Assembly (NCBI GenBank): GCA_934256595.1
Contig: CAKQOW010000001.1
Coordinates: 28,257 to 92,256 of the forward strand
Direction of reading: 5' to 3'
Length of the DNA: 64,000 bases
From: an uncultured Clostridia bacterium
GTDB taxonomy: Bacteria; Bacillota; Clostridia; Peptostreptococcales; Anaerovoracaceae
This document shows positions 57,452-64,000 of this stretch, piece by piece. Under the pieces are notes generated by a model that worked only from the letters and a program-made list of their open reading frames with translations, made no database searches and was not told where the DNA came from. Made by a program: the position numbers and the translations under genes. Position 1 is the stretch's first letter. Each line of letters opens with the position of its first letter.

Positions 57452-58177
57452 ATGATTATTACTGAACAGAAAAGAAAAAGAATAAATATATATTTCAAAG
57501 CATTTATTCTGCTGGTTATTCTCGTCGGAATACCGCTGTACTTTTATTTCTTCCAGCGTGACTTTATAACGCAGTTTACAAGTGTCAGTGATATTGAAAA
57601 TTACCTTACAGAGCACAAAAGCACAGGTGTTCTCACCTATATCGGCGCTCAGATAATACAGATTATAATTTGTGTTATACCCGGACAGCCGTTTCAGTTT
57701 GCGGCCGGATATGTATTCGGTCCGTGGCAGTCGCTGCTGTTTTCGATAATAGGTATTGCTATGGGGGCAACAATTACATTCTTCCTTGCCAAGCTACTGG
57801 GCAGAGATTTTATGTATCTCTGCTTCGGAGAGATGAAAGTTGTTGAATACCTTGAGAAATTCAGTTCCAAACGCGGATATATACTGCTGTTTGTACTGTA
57901 CTTCATACCGGGATTTCCAAAAGACTTTGTAAACTACATTGCAGGGCTTTCAAACCTGAAATGGGGACCGTTTATTATAATTTCCTCAATAGCAAGAATG
58001 CCTGCAATGATGGGAAGCATACTTGTCGGCACATTCACTAAAACACACAACTATGAACTCGTAGCTGTTTTGGTTATAGCAGTTATAATACTTACGCTGC
58101 TGTGCCTTAAAAACAAGCAGAGAATACTTGACTGGAGCGACAGGGTATATGACAAGCTAAGTCATCTGAAATACTGA
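57452..58177 (+). CDS. TVP38/TMEM64 family membrane protein
   Basis: A 241-residue polytopic membrane protein of the DedA/VTT superfamily. Six or so membrane segments are visible, with the family's CVIPGQPFQFAAGYVFGPWQ and FVLYFIPGFPKDFVNYIAGL. Relatives move or scramble lipids. AGATTAG before the ATG is a weak ribosome site. In many Clostridia lexA lies near ynbB, but here this gene follows and no lexA is seen. Repeat B begins 118 bp downstream. Confidence 0.9.
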   Translation: MIITEQKRKRINIYFKAFILLVILVGIPLYFYFFQRDFITQFTSVSDIENYLTEHKSTGVLTYIGAQIIQIIICVIPGQPFQFAAGYVFGPWQSLLFSIIGIAMGATITFFLAKLLGRDFMYLCFGEMKVVEYLEKFSSKRGYILLFVLYFIPGFPKDFVNYIAGLSNLKWGPFIIISSIARMPAMMGSILVGTFTKTHNYELVAVLVIAVIILTLLCLKNKQRILDWSDRVYDKLSHLKY

Positions 58178-58295
58178 TATCTGTGCAGAGCCATTTGATA
58201 AATTAATTCCATAGTAATTATATTATCAGTATATTATTTTACTCTTTGATGATTATGGGATTAGTGGTTAGCGTGGGGAACCACAACGGAAAATA

Positions 58296-58380
58296 ACCGC
58301 CAATGCTGTTAACTCTGACGGTTATTTAAAATAAAAAACAAATAACTATAGGGGATAGCCGCAAGGCATTACCCTTTATT
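58296..58380 (+). repeat. dispersed two-hairpin repeat, copy B
   Basis: The first hairpin ATAACCGcC...GaCGGTTAT is followed by an A-rich spacer and a second structure, TAGGGGATAGCCGC...GGC..TACCCTTT. It shares the layout and the words AAATAA, AGGG(G)xTAGCC with copy A at 4930-5015. Just upstream is another small stem, GTGGTT...AACCAC (58266-58287). The 379-bp gap 58178-58556 holds no other gene-like feature apart from the terminator and promoter listed. Confidence 0.5.
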
Positions 58381-58428
58381 ATATAGATTGTACCACATTC
58401 AAGTAATTAACTCAATAACAAATATTCC

Positions 58429-58462
58429 AATATCCTGTATCTCAAAACACAGGATATTTTTC
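58429..58462 (+). terminator. terminator upstream of the LysM gene
   Basis: AATATCCTGT (58429-58438) pairs perfectly with ACAGGATATT (58449-58458), and TTT follows. It ends any transcript from the ynbB-TVP38 side or from repeat B. Confidence 0.8.
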
Positions 58463-58469
58463 ACCTTTT

Positions 58470-58542
58470 AGAACATTTGTTTAATTTTCTTCTTGACTAT
58501 GAACAAACATTCGTTTATAATATGTTCAAGAACAAACGTTTA
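58470..58542. promoter_or_regulatory. cluster of LexA (SOS) boxes
   Basis: Three sites resemble the Gram-positive box CGAACRNRYGTTYC. They are AGAACATTTGTTTA at 58470-58483 (11 of 14), CAAACATTCGTTTA at 58504-58517 (11 of 14) and AGAACAAACGTTTA at 58529-58542 (12 of 14). The second lies in the promoter spacer and the third just after the -10 box, so LexA bound there would block transcription. Confidence 0.75.
58493..58521 (+). promoter_or_regulatory. strong sigma-A promoter of the LysM gene
   Basis: TTGACT (58493-58498), a 17-bp spacer and TATAAT (58516-58521). It is near consensus and overlaps LexA-like boxes, the usual set-up for a tightly repressed, strongly inducible SOS gene. Confidence 0.85.
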
Positions 58543-58556
58543 GAGAGGTGAGTGTT

Positions 58557-58856
58557 ATGAAAAAGACTTTAAAGGTAAAATCAAGAGTTAGATTTACAGC
58601 ATTTGTACTTATTATGTTATTTGCAGTTACAGGCTTATTTAATACAATGCTTGGTTTAAATGATGCGCTTGGCCTGACAAAACAGGAATACATCGAAGTC
58701 AGCATAAACTCCGGAGATACATTATGGACCATAGCCGAGCAGTATATGCCGTCGGATATGGATATACGCAAGGCAGTTCATATTATAAAGAATGTCAATG
58801 ATATAGACAGCCAGCTTCAGCCGGGACAGACAATACTGATACCTGAATACGCATAA
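58557..58856 (+). CDS. LysM-domain membrane protein, YneA-type SOS cell-division inhibitor candidate
   Basis: A 99-residue protein. Residues 1-12 are basic, 13-33 form a membrane segment, and 46-96 form one LysM domain (EVSINSGDTLWTIAEQY, QPGQTILIPEYA). This is the size and layout of Bacillus YneA, which blocks septation after DNA damage, and YneA is also under LexA control. The ATG follows AGAGGTG at six bases; a GTG at 58548 would overlap that site. The promoter carries several LexA-like boxes. No lexA, yneB or ynzC gene is adjacent. Low sequence identity is normal in this group, so the function rests on layout and control. Confidence 0.85.
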   Translation: MKKTLKVKSRVRFTAFVLIMLFAVTGLFNTMLGLNDALGLTKQEYIEVSINSGDTLWTIAEQYMPSDMDIRKAVHIIKNVNDIDSQLQPGQTILIPEYA

Positions 58857-59013
58857 GGCTTATTTAATAAGTATTTGCAAGGTAATAGGATACCGTCATA
58901 CATATTAAAATCGCTTAAAACGCAAAATAGAGCCTCGATAATTCAGGTAAATTCTCAAAAGAGGTTAAACTATATACAGATTATAATATTCATCAAAGGT
59001 TATCAATCCTATC

Positions 59014-59051
59014 ATAACTATTCCCAAAATTGTGTTTTTAGGAATAGTTAT
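59014..59051. repeat. 11-bp perfect inverted repeat in a gene-free stretch
   Basis: ATAACTATTCC (59014-59024) and GGAATAGTTAT (59041-59051) enclose 16 bases ending in TGTTTTTA. No long T run follows on either strand. It lies within 58857-59234, 378 bp in which I see no convincing gene. Two short ORFs there lack ribosome sites and protein-like composition. Confidence 0.6.
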
Positions 59052-59183
59052 TTAAAATCACAATTAAGGAAGCACCTGACAAGATGCCCCCTCTCTCTTG
59101 TGTTTATCTTATAACTATGATATAATTTATCCAACAAAACTAATCCCAATACTCCAATTACTATTGAAAGTCTTTAGAGTATC

Positions 59184-59222
59184 AATAACCGCCATTGACA
59201 CTAACGGCGGTTATTTGTTTTT
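59184..59222 (+). terminator. strong hairpin terminator, repeat copy C
   Basis: AATAACCGCC (59184-59193) and GGCGGTTATT (59206-59215) form a perfect 10-bp stem followed by TGTTTTTT. It reads as a + strand terminator, and its stem is nearly the same as the first hairpin of copies A and B. No + strand gene is recognised directly upstream. Confidence 0.75.
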
Positions 59223-59234
59223 TATTATCAGTTT

Positions 59235-60188
59235 TTATATTCCTATAGATAACTGTCCCATTAATTCACCAGTATCATCTTTAAGAGATTTCATCTTTTT
59301 TGTATATATTTTATCTGCTGGCTTCATTTCACTGCAAAGCAACAAACTATCAGGCTTATATAGCTTTATATTCTCACCTACTGCATAATCATCATAGTTT
59401 GCATAACAATATCTGCAACCGTTTTTACACGTATTATAAGCTCCTATATCAATACTTTCAACACAGCCGCAAATCTCTCTCTGGTTTTTATCTTTACTGC
59501 ATTTCAATTTTGTTCCAATGATTTCCTCTATCAGGCTTTTATCTATACAGCAGCCATGCTCTATTCCGTCAGACGATAAGTCAATTGTCTCTGCACAGGA
59601 ATATATGTCCATATTATTGTCTTTTGCGATTACAGATAATTCTTTAGCTATTTCATGCATATCATTTTCTGAAAGTTCTTTTATAGAGAGACTTTTCATA
59701 TTACGTTTTGTTTTGGCATACATATCTACAAAACTTATGACTGCCTTTTCTGTATATTCTTTAAGACTGTTTGCTATTTCATTGAAGTTCTGTATATGAT
59801 ATTCTTTCGTATATTTAGAATTAATGAGTATAGGGTCGTATCTCCATATTACTTTGTTCTTTCCTATCTTATCTGATAGGTCTTTAAACAGCTTTATTAA
59901 GGTATCTCTGTCTGGAAGATTAAGCTCAATATCTCTGCCATACCCATTTAAAGTAAACTGAAAATAGTAATTATAGCGTTTTAGTTCATCTAACCGGTTA
60001 ATTATACCTAAAGGATTTTTGGTCCAGAAAACTATACAGTCAACTACATCAGGAGATAGATTTATCTCACTTATCTGATGTGTATTCATTGGGTTCTTTA
60101 CCTGTACTTTTCCGTCTTTTATTCTGTTTATAAACCAGTCTGCATAGTATGCAGGTATATCTGTTCTTCTGCTTGCACTAATAATCAT
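59235..60188 (-). CDS. DUF1848 domain-containing protein
   Basis: A 317-residue protein of the DUF1848 family. The conserved start MIISASRRTDIPAYYADWF is followed by VDCIVFWTKNP, FTLNGYGRDIE and KVIWRYDPIL. The C-terminus carries CGCVESIDIGAYNTC and KNGCRYCYANY, a cysteine set that suggests a metal or iron-sulfur site. The fold resembles radical SAM/TIM barrels, but the function is unknown. It is AT-richer than the alaS group, has its own start after a short gap, and is likely an accessory gene. Confidence 0.88.
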   Translation of the reverse strand: MIISASRRTDIPAYYADWFINRIKDGKVQVKNPMNTHQISEINLSPDVVDCIVFWTKNPLGIINRLDELKRYNYYFQFTLNGYGRDIELNLPDRDTLIKLFKDLSDKIGKNKVIWRYDPILINSKYTKEYHIQNFNEIANSLKEYTEKAVISFVDMYAKTKRNMKSLSIKELSENDMHEIAKELSVIAKDNNMDIYSCAETIDLSSDGIEHGCCIDKSLIEEIIGTKLKCSKDKNQREICGCVESIDIGAYNTCKNGCRYCYANYDDYAVGENIKLYKPDSLLLCSEMKPADKIYTKKMKSLKDDTGELMGQLSIGI

Positions 60189-60253
60189 AATATTTATTTC
60201 CTTTAAAAAATGACATAAACAAGGAGTATTTATGTCACTAATAATTATTTAAT

Positions 60254-60682
60254 TTAGCACTTACTGTCCAGATAGCTTTGCAGAATTATAACAGCAGCCT
60301 GCTTGTCAATTATCTGCTTTCTTTTGTTTCTGCGCATATCGGCCTCTATAAGAACACGTTCAGCCATCATAGTTGTCAGTCTTTCATCATAGAAATCTAT
60401 TTTTATATTTCCCATACCACTGCTTTTCATTTTGTTTTCGAGCATTGTCTTGAATTCATATACCTTTTCGGTCTGCTGACTGTCACGCCCGTCCATACTT
60501 CTGGGCAGCCCTATAACAACGGTATCACAGTCATATTCCTTAATGTAATCCATTACCTTACCCGCGTCTTTTCTAATCCCTACCCTTTCAATAGTAGTTA
60601 TACCTTGTGCTGTGATATTTAATGCATCACTTACTGCAACCCCAATCGTCTTGTCTCCTACGTCTAAACCTATTTTTCTCAT
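60254..60682 (-). CDS. ruvX: Putative pre-16S rRNA nuclease / Holliday junction resolvase RuvX (YqgF)
   Basis: A 142-residue RNase H-fold protein. The metal-binding Asp lies in GLDVGDKTIGVAVSD. DTVVIGLPRSMDGRDSQQTE and IDFYDERLTTMMAERVL give the other acidic residues, and QAAVIILQSYLD ends it. The family matures the 5' end of 16S rRNA in E. coli and has been proposed as a resolvase. It is the last gene of alaS-ireB-ruvX, a conserved Firmicutes order. Confidence 0.95.
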   Translation of the reverse strand: MRKIGLDVGDKTIGVAVSDALNITAQGITTIERVGIRKDAGKVMDYIKEYDCDTVVIGLPRSMDGRDSQQTEKVYEFKTMLENKMKSSGMGNIKIDFYDERLTTMMAERVLIEADMRRNKRKQIIDKQAAVIILQSYLDSKC

Positions 60683-60713
60683 ATTGTCCTCATTCTTTTT
60701 AATATTACAAAAG

Positions 60714-60747
60714 AAACGGTATCAGGCAGCTTGACCGAATACCGTTT
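60714..60747 (-). terminator. hairpin between ireB and ruvX
   Basis: AAACGGTAT (60739-60747, read on the - strand) and its complement (60714-60722) form a 9-bp stem followed on the - strand by CTTTTG. The T run is short, so it may be partial and reduce ruvX expression. Confidence 0.5.
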
Positions 60748-60759
60748 GTTTAATGTCAT

Positions 60760-61008
60760 TTATTTGTTCAGAAATGCTTTGAGCATTTCTTCTACAATAT
60801 CATCTCTTTCCAGCCTGCATATAATATTACGAGCATTATTGTGGCTTGTAATATATGAAGGGTCTCCCGACAGGATATATCCCACCATCTGATCAATAGC
60901 ATTATATCCTCTTTCGTCAAGTGCATTGTAAACATCTGTTAGTATGTCTGCAGTTGATCTTTTTTCGAGCTTGTCAGCGTTATACATAATAGTGTTTCTC
61001 TTATCCAT
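60760..61008 (-). CDS. ireB: IreB family regulatory phosphoprotein
   Basis: An 82-residue DUF965 protein. In Enterococcus, IreB is phosphorylated on threonine by the kinase IreK and lowers cephalosporin resistance. The conserved DILTDVYNALDERGYNAIDQ, QMVGYILSGDPSYITSHNNA and ARNIICRLERDDIVEEMLK cover nearly the whole chain. The threonine-bearing start (KRSTADILT) is the likely phosphorylation region by analogy. AGGAGGTAAGC precedes the start. It lies between alaS and ruvX, as in Bacillus (yrzL). Confidence 0.95.
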   Translation of the reverse strand: MDKRNTIMYNADKLEKRSTADILTDVYNALDERGYNAIDQMVGYILSGDPSYITSHNNARNIICRLERDDIVEEMLKAFLNK

Positions 61009-61075
61009 AGCTTACCTCCTATATATTACATATATTATACTTGCTCCGGAAGAAATAAACAATAAGTATTTTTAC

Positions 61076-63691
61076 TTATATTAGAGTTTCTGCAACCTTA
61101 AATGCATCTGCAACCTTGCTCGGATCCTTTGCGCCGGCCTGAGCCATATCAGCCTTACCGCCGCCGCCACCGCCGGCTGCTGCCGCAATCTTTTTAATCA
61201 TATTGCCGGCATGATATTTATCAAGTAAATCATCAGTAATTGAAACCATAAATGTTACCTTGCCGCCGTTTACCGCTGCAAATACCATTATAACTGACTT
61301 GTTTGAAGCCTTGATATCATCTGACAGAGTTCTCAGGTCGTTTATAGTCAGGTCATCAAACTGCTTTGTAATCAGCTTAACGCCGTTTATATCCTTTGCT
61401 TCTGCCAGAATATCACCCATCTGGTCTCCCATTGCCTGTTTTTTAAGCTCTTCTATTTCCTTTTTCAGTGCTTTTACTTCTTCAGCAAGCGCTGCAGCCT
61501 TTTCGGCTATGCCTGCAGGGTTTGTCTTGAGAATTTCAGCAGTTTCATTGATTACGGCTGTATTCTGATTATATTTCTCATAAATACCGTAGCCTGTTAC
61601 CGCTTCTATTCTTCTTACGCCTGCTGCAACTCCGCTTTCGCTTGTGATTTTAAATGCGCCTATTTCACCGATATCCGAAACGTGAGTTCCTCCGCAGAGT
61701 TCCTTACTGAAATCACCGATTTTTACGACTCTTACTGTATCGCCGTATTTTTCACCAAACAGCGCAGTAGCTCCGTCTGCAATGGCTTCCTCTGCTGATT
61801 TGATTTCTGTTTCAACATTTGTAAATTCATTGATTTTTGCATTTACAAGCGCTTCGACTTTTGCAAGGTCTTCCTTGCTTACAGCTTCATAATGGCTGAA
61901 GTCAAATCTCAGGTTTTCTTTTGTGACCTTGGAGCCTGCCTGGTTTACGTGGTTTCCGAGTATCTCTTTAAGAGCCTTGTGCAGAAGATGTGTTGCGGTA
62001 TGGTTTCTTGCAATATTGTTTCTTACTGCAAGATCGACTGCTGCCGTAATCTCATCGCCTGCTTTTAGAGTTCCCTTGTTTACAGTTACTTTATGCACAA
62101 ATATTCCGTTTGTTTTCTGAACATCTGTTATTGCAGCTTCAGCGCTGTCTGTGCTGATTATACCTGTATCTGCAACCTGTCCGCCGCTTTCGGCATAAAA
62201 CGGTGTGCTGTCAAGTATAACGGAAACTTCGCCTGCTGCCGCATCTGCCTCTGCAATCTGCGCGTTGTCTTTGAGTATGGCAAGTATTGTGGCAGTGCCT
62301 GTTTTTGCTTCATAGCCTGTAAACTGCGTCTTGTCAAAGTCAAGCTCTGCGCCTGCTTCTTTCCAGCCCACGCTGTCCTTGTCTTTGATTGCAGCTCTTG
62401 CAGTTTCTTTTTGTTTTTCCATGTAGCTTTCAAATTCTTCTATATCTGTTGTATAGCCCTGTTCTTCAAGGATTTCCTTTGTAAGCTCTATAGGGAAGCC
62501 GTAAGTGTCATACAGCTTGAATGCTTTTTCGCCCTCAAGTCTGTCTGTACCTGCTGCTTTCATTTCCTGCATATATTCATCAAGGATAGCTGTACCCTGA
62601 TCTATTGTGGAATTGAATTTTTCTTCTTCGATTAAAAGTATTTTTTTGATGTAGTCTGCTTTTTCTTCCAGTTCAGGATATGCTTTGCCTGAAACCTTTA
62701 TTACTCTGTCTGCAAGCTCCGGCAGGAATGAGCCTGTAATTCCGAGAATTCTGCCGTGTCTTGCAGCTCTTCTGAGCAGTCTTCTTAATACATATCCCCT
62801 GCCCTCGTTGCTTGGCATAATTCCGTCGGCAATCATAAATGTCAGTGATCTGATGTGGTCAGTTATAATTCGGATACTTACATCTGTATCCTTTGCGCCG
62901 TTGCCGTATTCAACGCCGGATTTCTCCACAACACCGTCAAGTATGTATTTGATAGTGTCTATATCAAATATGGAGTCTACGCCCTGCATAATGCACGCAA
63001 GTCTTTCAAGTCCCATACCTGTGTCGATATTAGGGTGTGCAAGGTCGCTGTAGTTGCCCTCGTCGTCTTTGGAGAACTGAGTAAATACGTGGTTCCAGAA
63101 TTCAATGTATCTGTCACATTCACAGCCCGGTTTGCAGTCGGGGCTGCCACAGCCGTATTCTTCGCCTCTGTCGTAGTAGATTTCTGAGCACGGGCCGCAC
63201 GGACCTGTACCGATTTCCCAGAAGTTGTCGTCCTTGCCCAGTCTGACTATTCTTTCGGCAGGCATGCCTATGCTCTTCCATATTTCAACGGCCTGTTCGT
63301 CATCTTCGTAAACTGTCGCCCATACCTTGTCCTCAGGCATTTTGAGAACTTCGGTTATGAATTCCCAGCCCCATGTGAGTGATTCTTTTTTGAAGTAATC
63401 GCCAAATGAGAAGCTTCCCAGCATTTCAAAGAATGTACCGTGTCTTGAGGTGTGTCCCACGTTGTCTATGTCGCCTGTTCTGATACATTTCTGACAGGTT
63501 GTCATTCTTTTGCTCGGCGGTGTTTCAAGACCTGCAAAATATGGCTTCAGAGGCGCCATACCTGAGTTGATTATAAGGAGGCTCTTGTCATTTTCGGGTA
63601 TAAGTGAAAAGCTCTGCCTCTTATAATGTCCTTTGCTTATATAAAAATTCTGGAATAATTCTCTGATTTCATTTAAACCTAGTTTTTCCAT
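61076..63691 (-). CDS. alaS: Alanine-tRNA ligase
   Basis: An 871-residue class II synthetase. The catalytic domain (about 1-240) has SGMAPLKPYF and TCQKCIRTGDIDNVGHTSRH. The editing domain carries HTATHLLHKALKEILGNH (HxxxH) and the Cys/His pair in CGGTHVSDIGEIGAFKI. A coiled coil (about 715-755) and the Gly-rich C-Ala domain (GGGGGGKADMAQAGAKD) close it. AGGAGAG precedes the start. No T-box leader fits in the 120 bp upstream, where a simple promoter is visible. Confidence 0.98.
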   Translation of the reverse strand: MEKLGLNEIRELFQNFYISKGHYKRQSFSLIPENDKSLLIINSGMAPLKPYFAGLETPPSKRMTTCQKCIRTGDIDNVGHTSRHGTFFEMLGSFSFGDYFKKESLTWGWEFITEVLKMPEDKVWATVYEDDEQAVEIWKSIGMPAERIVRLGKDDNFWEIGTGPCGPCSEIYYDRGEEYGCGSPDCKPGCECDRYIEFWNHVFTQFSKDDEGNYSDLAHPNIDTGMGLERLACIMQGVDSIFDIDTIKYILDGVVEKSGVEYGNGAKDTDVSIRIITDHIRSLTFMIADGIMPSNEGRGYVLRRLLRRAARHGRILGITGSFLPELADRVIKVSGKAYPELEEKADYIKKILLIEEEKFNSTIDQGTAILDEYMQEMKAAGTDRLEGEKAFKLYDTYGFPIELTKEILEEQGYTTDIEEFESYMEKQKETARAAIKDKDSVGWKEAGAELDFDKTQFTGYEAKTGTATILAILKDNAQIAEADAAAGEVSVILDSTPFYAESGGQVADTGIISTDSAEAAITDVQKTNGIFVHKVTVNKGTLKAGDEITAAVDLAVRNNIARNHTATHLLHKALKEILGNHVNQAGSKVTKENLRFDFSHYEAVSKEDLAKVEALVNAKINEFTNVETEIKSAEEAIADGATALFGEKYGDTVRVVKIGDFSKELCGGTHVSDIGEIGAFKITSESGVAAGVRRIEAVTGYGIYEKYNQNTAVINETAEILKTNPAGIAEKAAALAEEVKALKKEIEELKKQAMGDQMGDILAEAKDINGVKLITKQFDDLTINDLRTLSDDIKASNKSVIMVFAAVNGGKVTFMVSITDDLLDKYHAGNMIKKIAAAAGGGGGGKADMAQAGAKDPSKVADAFKVAETLI

Positions 63692-63727
63692 TACTCTCCT
63701 CCGTAAAATTTGCTTTGTAACTTATTT

Positions 63728-63756
63728 ATTTTACCACAAGAGAGCCGTAAAGTCAT
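63728..63756 (-). promoter_or_regulatory. promoter of alaS
   Basis: On the - strand ATGACT (63756-63751), a 17-bp spacer and TAAAAT (63733-63728) with an extended TGG lie 36 bp before the alaS start. Confidence 0.55.
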
Positions 63757-63774
63757 CAGTTTTCGGGCATATTG

Positions 63775-63805
63775 TAAAAACTTCTGAGAATAACTCCCAG
63801 AAGTT
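63775..63805 (-). terminator. terminator of the small membrane-protein gene
   Basis: On the - strand AACTTCTG (63805-63798) pairs with CAGAAGTT (63786-63779), extended by two pairs after one mismatch, and TTTAC follows. Confidence 0.75.
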
Positions 63806-63811
63806 TAAGGT

Positions 63812-63973
63812 TTACATCATATCGTGTATCATTTTGTTGGTGTCATCAGCGATATCGCATACGTTGTTTTTTAAATGTCTTCTCTTTTTTTCAGGCATTG
63901 ACGCATAGAGCATTGTTCCTGCAATAGCTCCTGCCATTCCCAATCCTAAAATACATTTTGCTGCACTGGCCAT
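63812..63973 (-). CDS. Small single-span membrane protein
   Basis: A 53-residue protein with one Gly/Ala-rich hydrophobic helix (about residues 7-26), then a basic stretch PEKKRRHLKNN and an acidic, amphipathic tail ending IHDMM. AGGAGGGATATT precedes the ATG at a good distance, and a terminator follows the stop, so it looks real despite its size. The layout resembles YtxH-like small membrane proteins. I do not recognise a family with confidence and give no function. Confidence 0.7.
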   Translation of the reverse strand: MASAAKCILGLGMAGAIAGTMLYASMPEKKRRHLKNNVCDIADDTNKMIHDMM

Positions 63974-64000
63974 AATATCCCTCCTGTTCAATTACTTTTA

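Noticed and set aside
58875..59388. Two short + strand ORFs (79 and 96 codons) between the LysM and DUF1848 genes
   Set aside because: No good ribosome sites and no protein-like composition. The second runs into the opposite strand of the DUF1848 gene and across a strong hairpin.
62093..62635. 180-codon Cys/Phe-rich + strand ORF opposite alaS
   Set aside because: It is a shadow of alaS codon usage on the other strand; the cysteine and phenylalanine run is characteristic of such shadows.
1..64000. CRISPR array, rRNA operon or prophage
   Set aside because: No regularly spaced direct repeats, no rRNA sequence and no phage structural genes were seen on either strand.

Overview
The window looks like chromosome from an anaerobic, low-to-moderate GC Firmicute of class Clostridia. 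The evidence is the complete spoIIIAA-AH cluster, the relA-dtd-MBL-hemZ-hisS order, alaS-ireB-ruvX, mltG-trmR-trhP, a MutL with the endonuclease motif of MutH-less bacteria, and strong AGGAGG-type ribosome binding sites. I lean towards the Peptostreptococcales/Anaerovoracaceae side of the class, but the sequence alone does not fix a genus. Most of the window is dense housekeeping DNA read on the + strand, with many 1-30 bp gene overlaps. Short AT-rich or remnant-bearing accessory patches are set into it.

Layout. 1-2961: the 3' end of an OPT peptide transporter, a P1 peptidase and a YbaK-type tRNA deacylase. 2962-5105: an accessory patch with a HigBA-like toxin-antitoxin pair, a frameshifted membrane-protein remnant, a class III Fic protein and a two-hairpin repeat. 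5106-10922: a PHP phosphatase (-), polA-coaE, an orphan peptide-binding lipoprotein and tRNA-Leu(CAA). 10967-15994: yajC, an Rpn-type PD-(D/E)XK nuclease, an XRE regulator (-), the tail of a lost second Rpn gene, a TIGR04086 membrane protein and a fused secDF. 16030-31710: stringent response, D-aminoacyl-tRNA deacylase, hemZ, hisS, nadD, a yqeK-rsfS fusion, leuS, RNase J, ylbF, efp, mltG, trmR and trhP. 31755-34475: a distinctly AT-rich single-gene island coding an SF1 helicase with a C-terminal PD-(D/E)XK-like nuclease. 34516-39845: a CorC-type CBS protein, then spoIIIAA-AH behind a sigma-E-like promoter. 40056-46717: asp23, nusB, a Kae1-like gene, xseAB, ispA, dxs and tlyA. 46750-58177: an aminotransferase, mutS, asparaginase, mutL, ydcF, miaA, a tyrosine recombinase, ynbB and a TVP38-family membrane protein. 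58178-59234: repeats and a LexA-box-controlled LysM gene. 59235-63973 (-): a DUF1848 protein, ruvX, ireB, alaS and a small membrane protein.

Working together. Translation quality and tRNA biology dominate: HisRS, LeuRS, AlaRS, DTD, a YbaK deacylase, MiaA, TrmR plus TrhP for U34, and EF-P. These are joined by RNA decay (RNase J, YlbF), the stringent response (Rel), isoprenoid supply (IspA, Dxs), mismatch repair (MutS, MutL), Sec secretion (YajC, SecDF) and the mother-cell SpoIIIA channel.

Most interesting points: the helicase-nuclease island; the LysM gene whose near-consensus promoter carries several LexA-like boxes (a YneA-type SOS division inhibitor); a SpoIIIAF reduced to its membrane part; the YqeK-RsfS fusion with an internal ribosome binding site; two nested promoters with palindromes in front of the toxin-antitoxin pair; and a dispersed two-hairpin repeat. 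I found no CRISPR array, rRNA, intact insertion sequence or prophage. All calls come from reading the sequence by eye; no database search was run.
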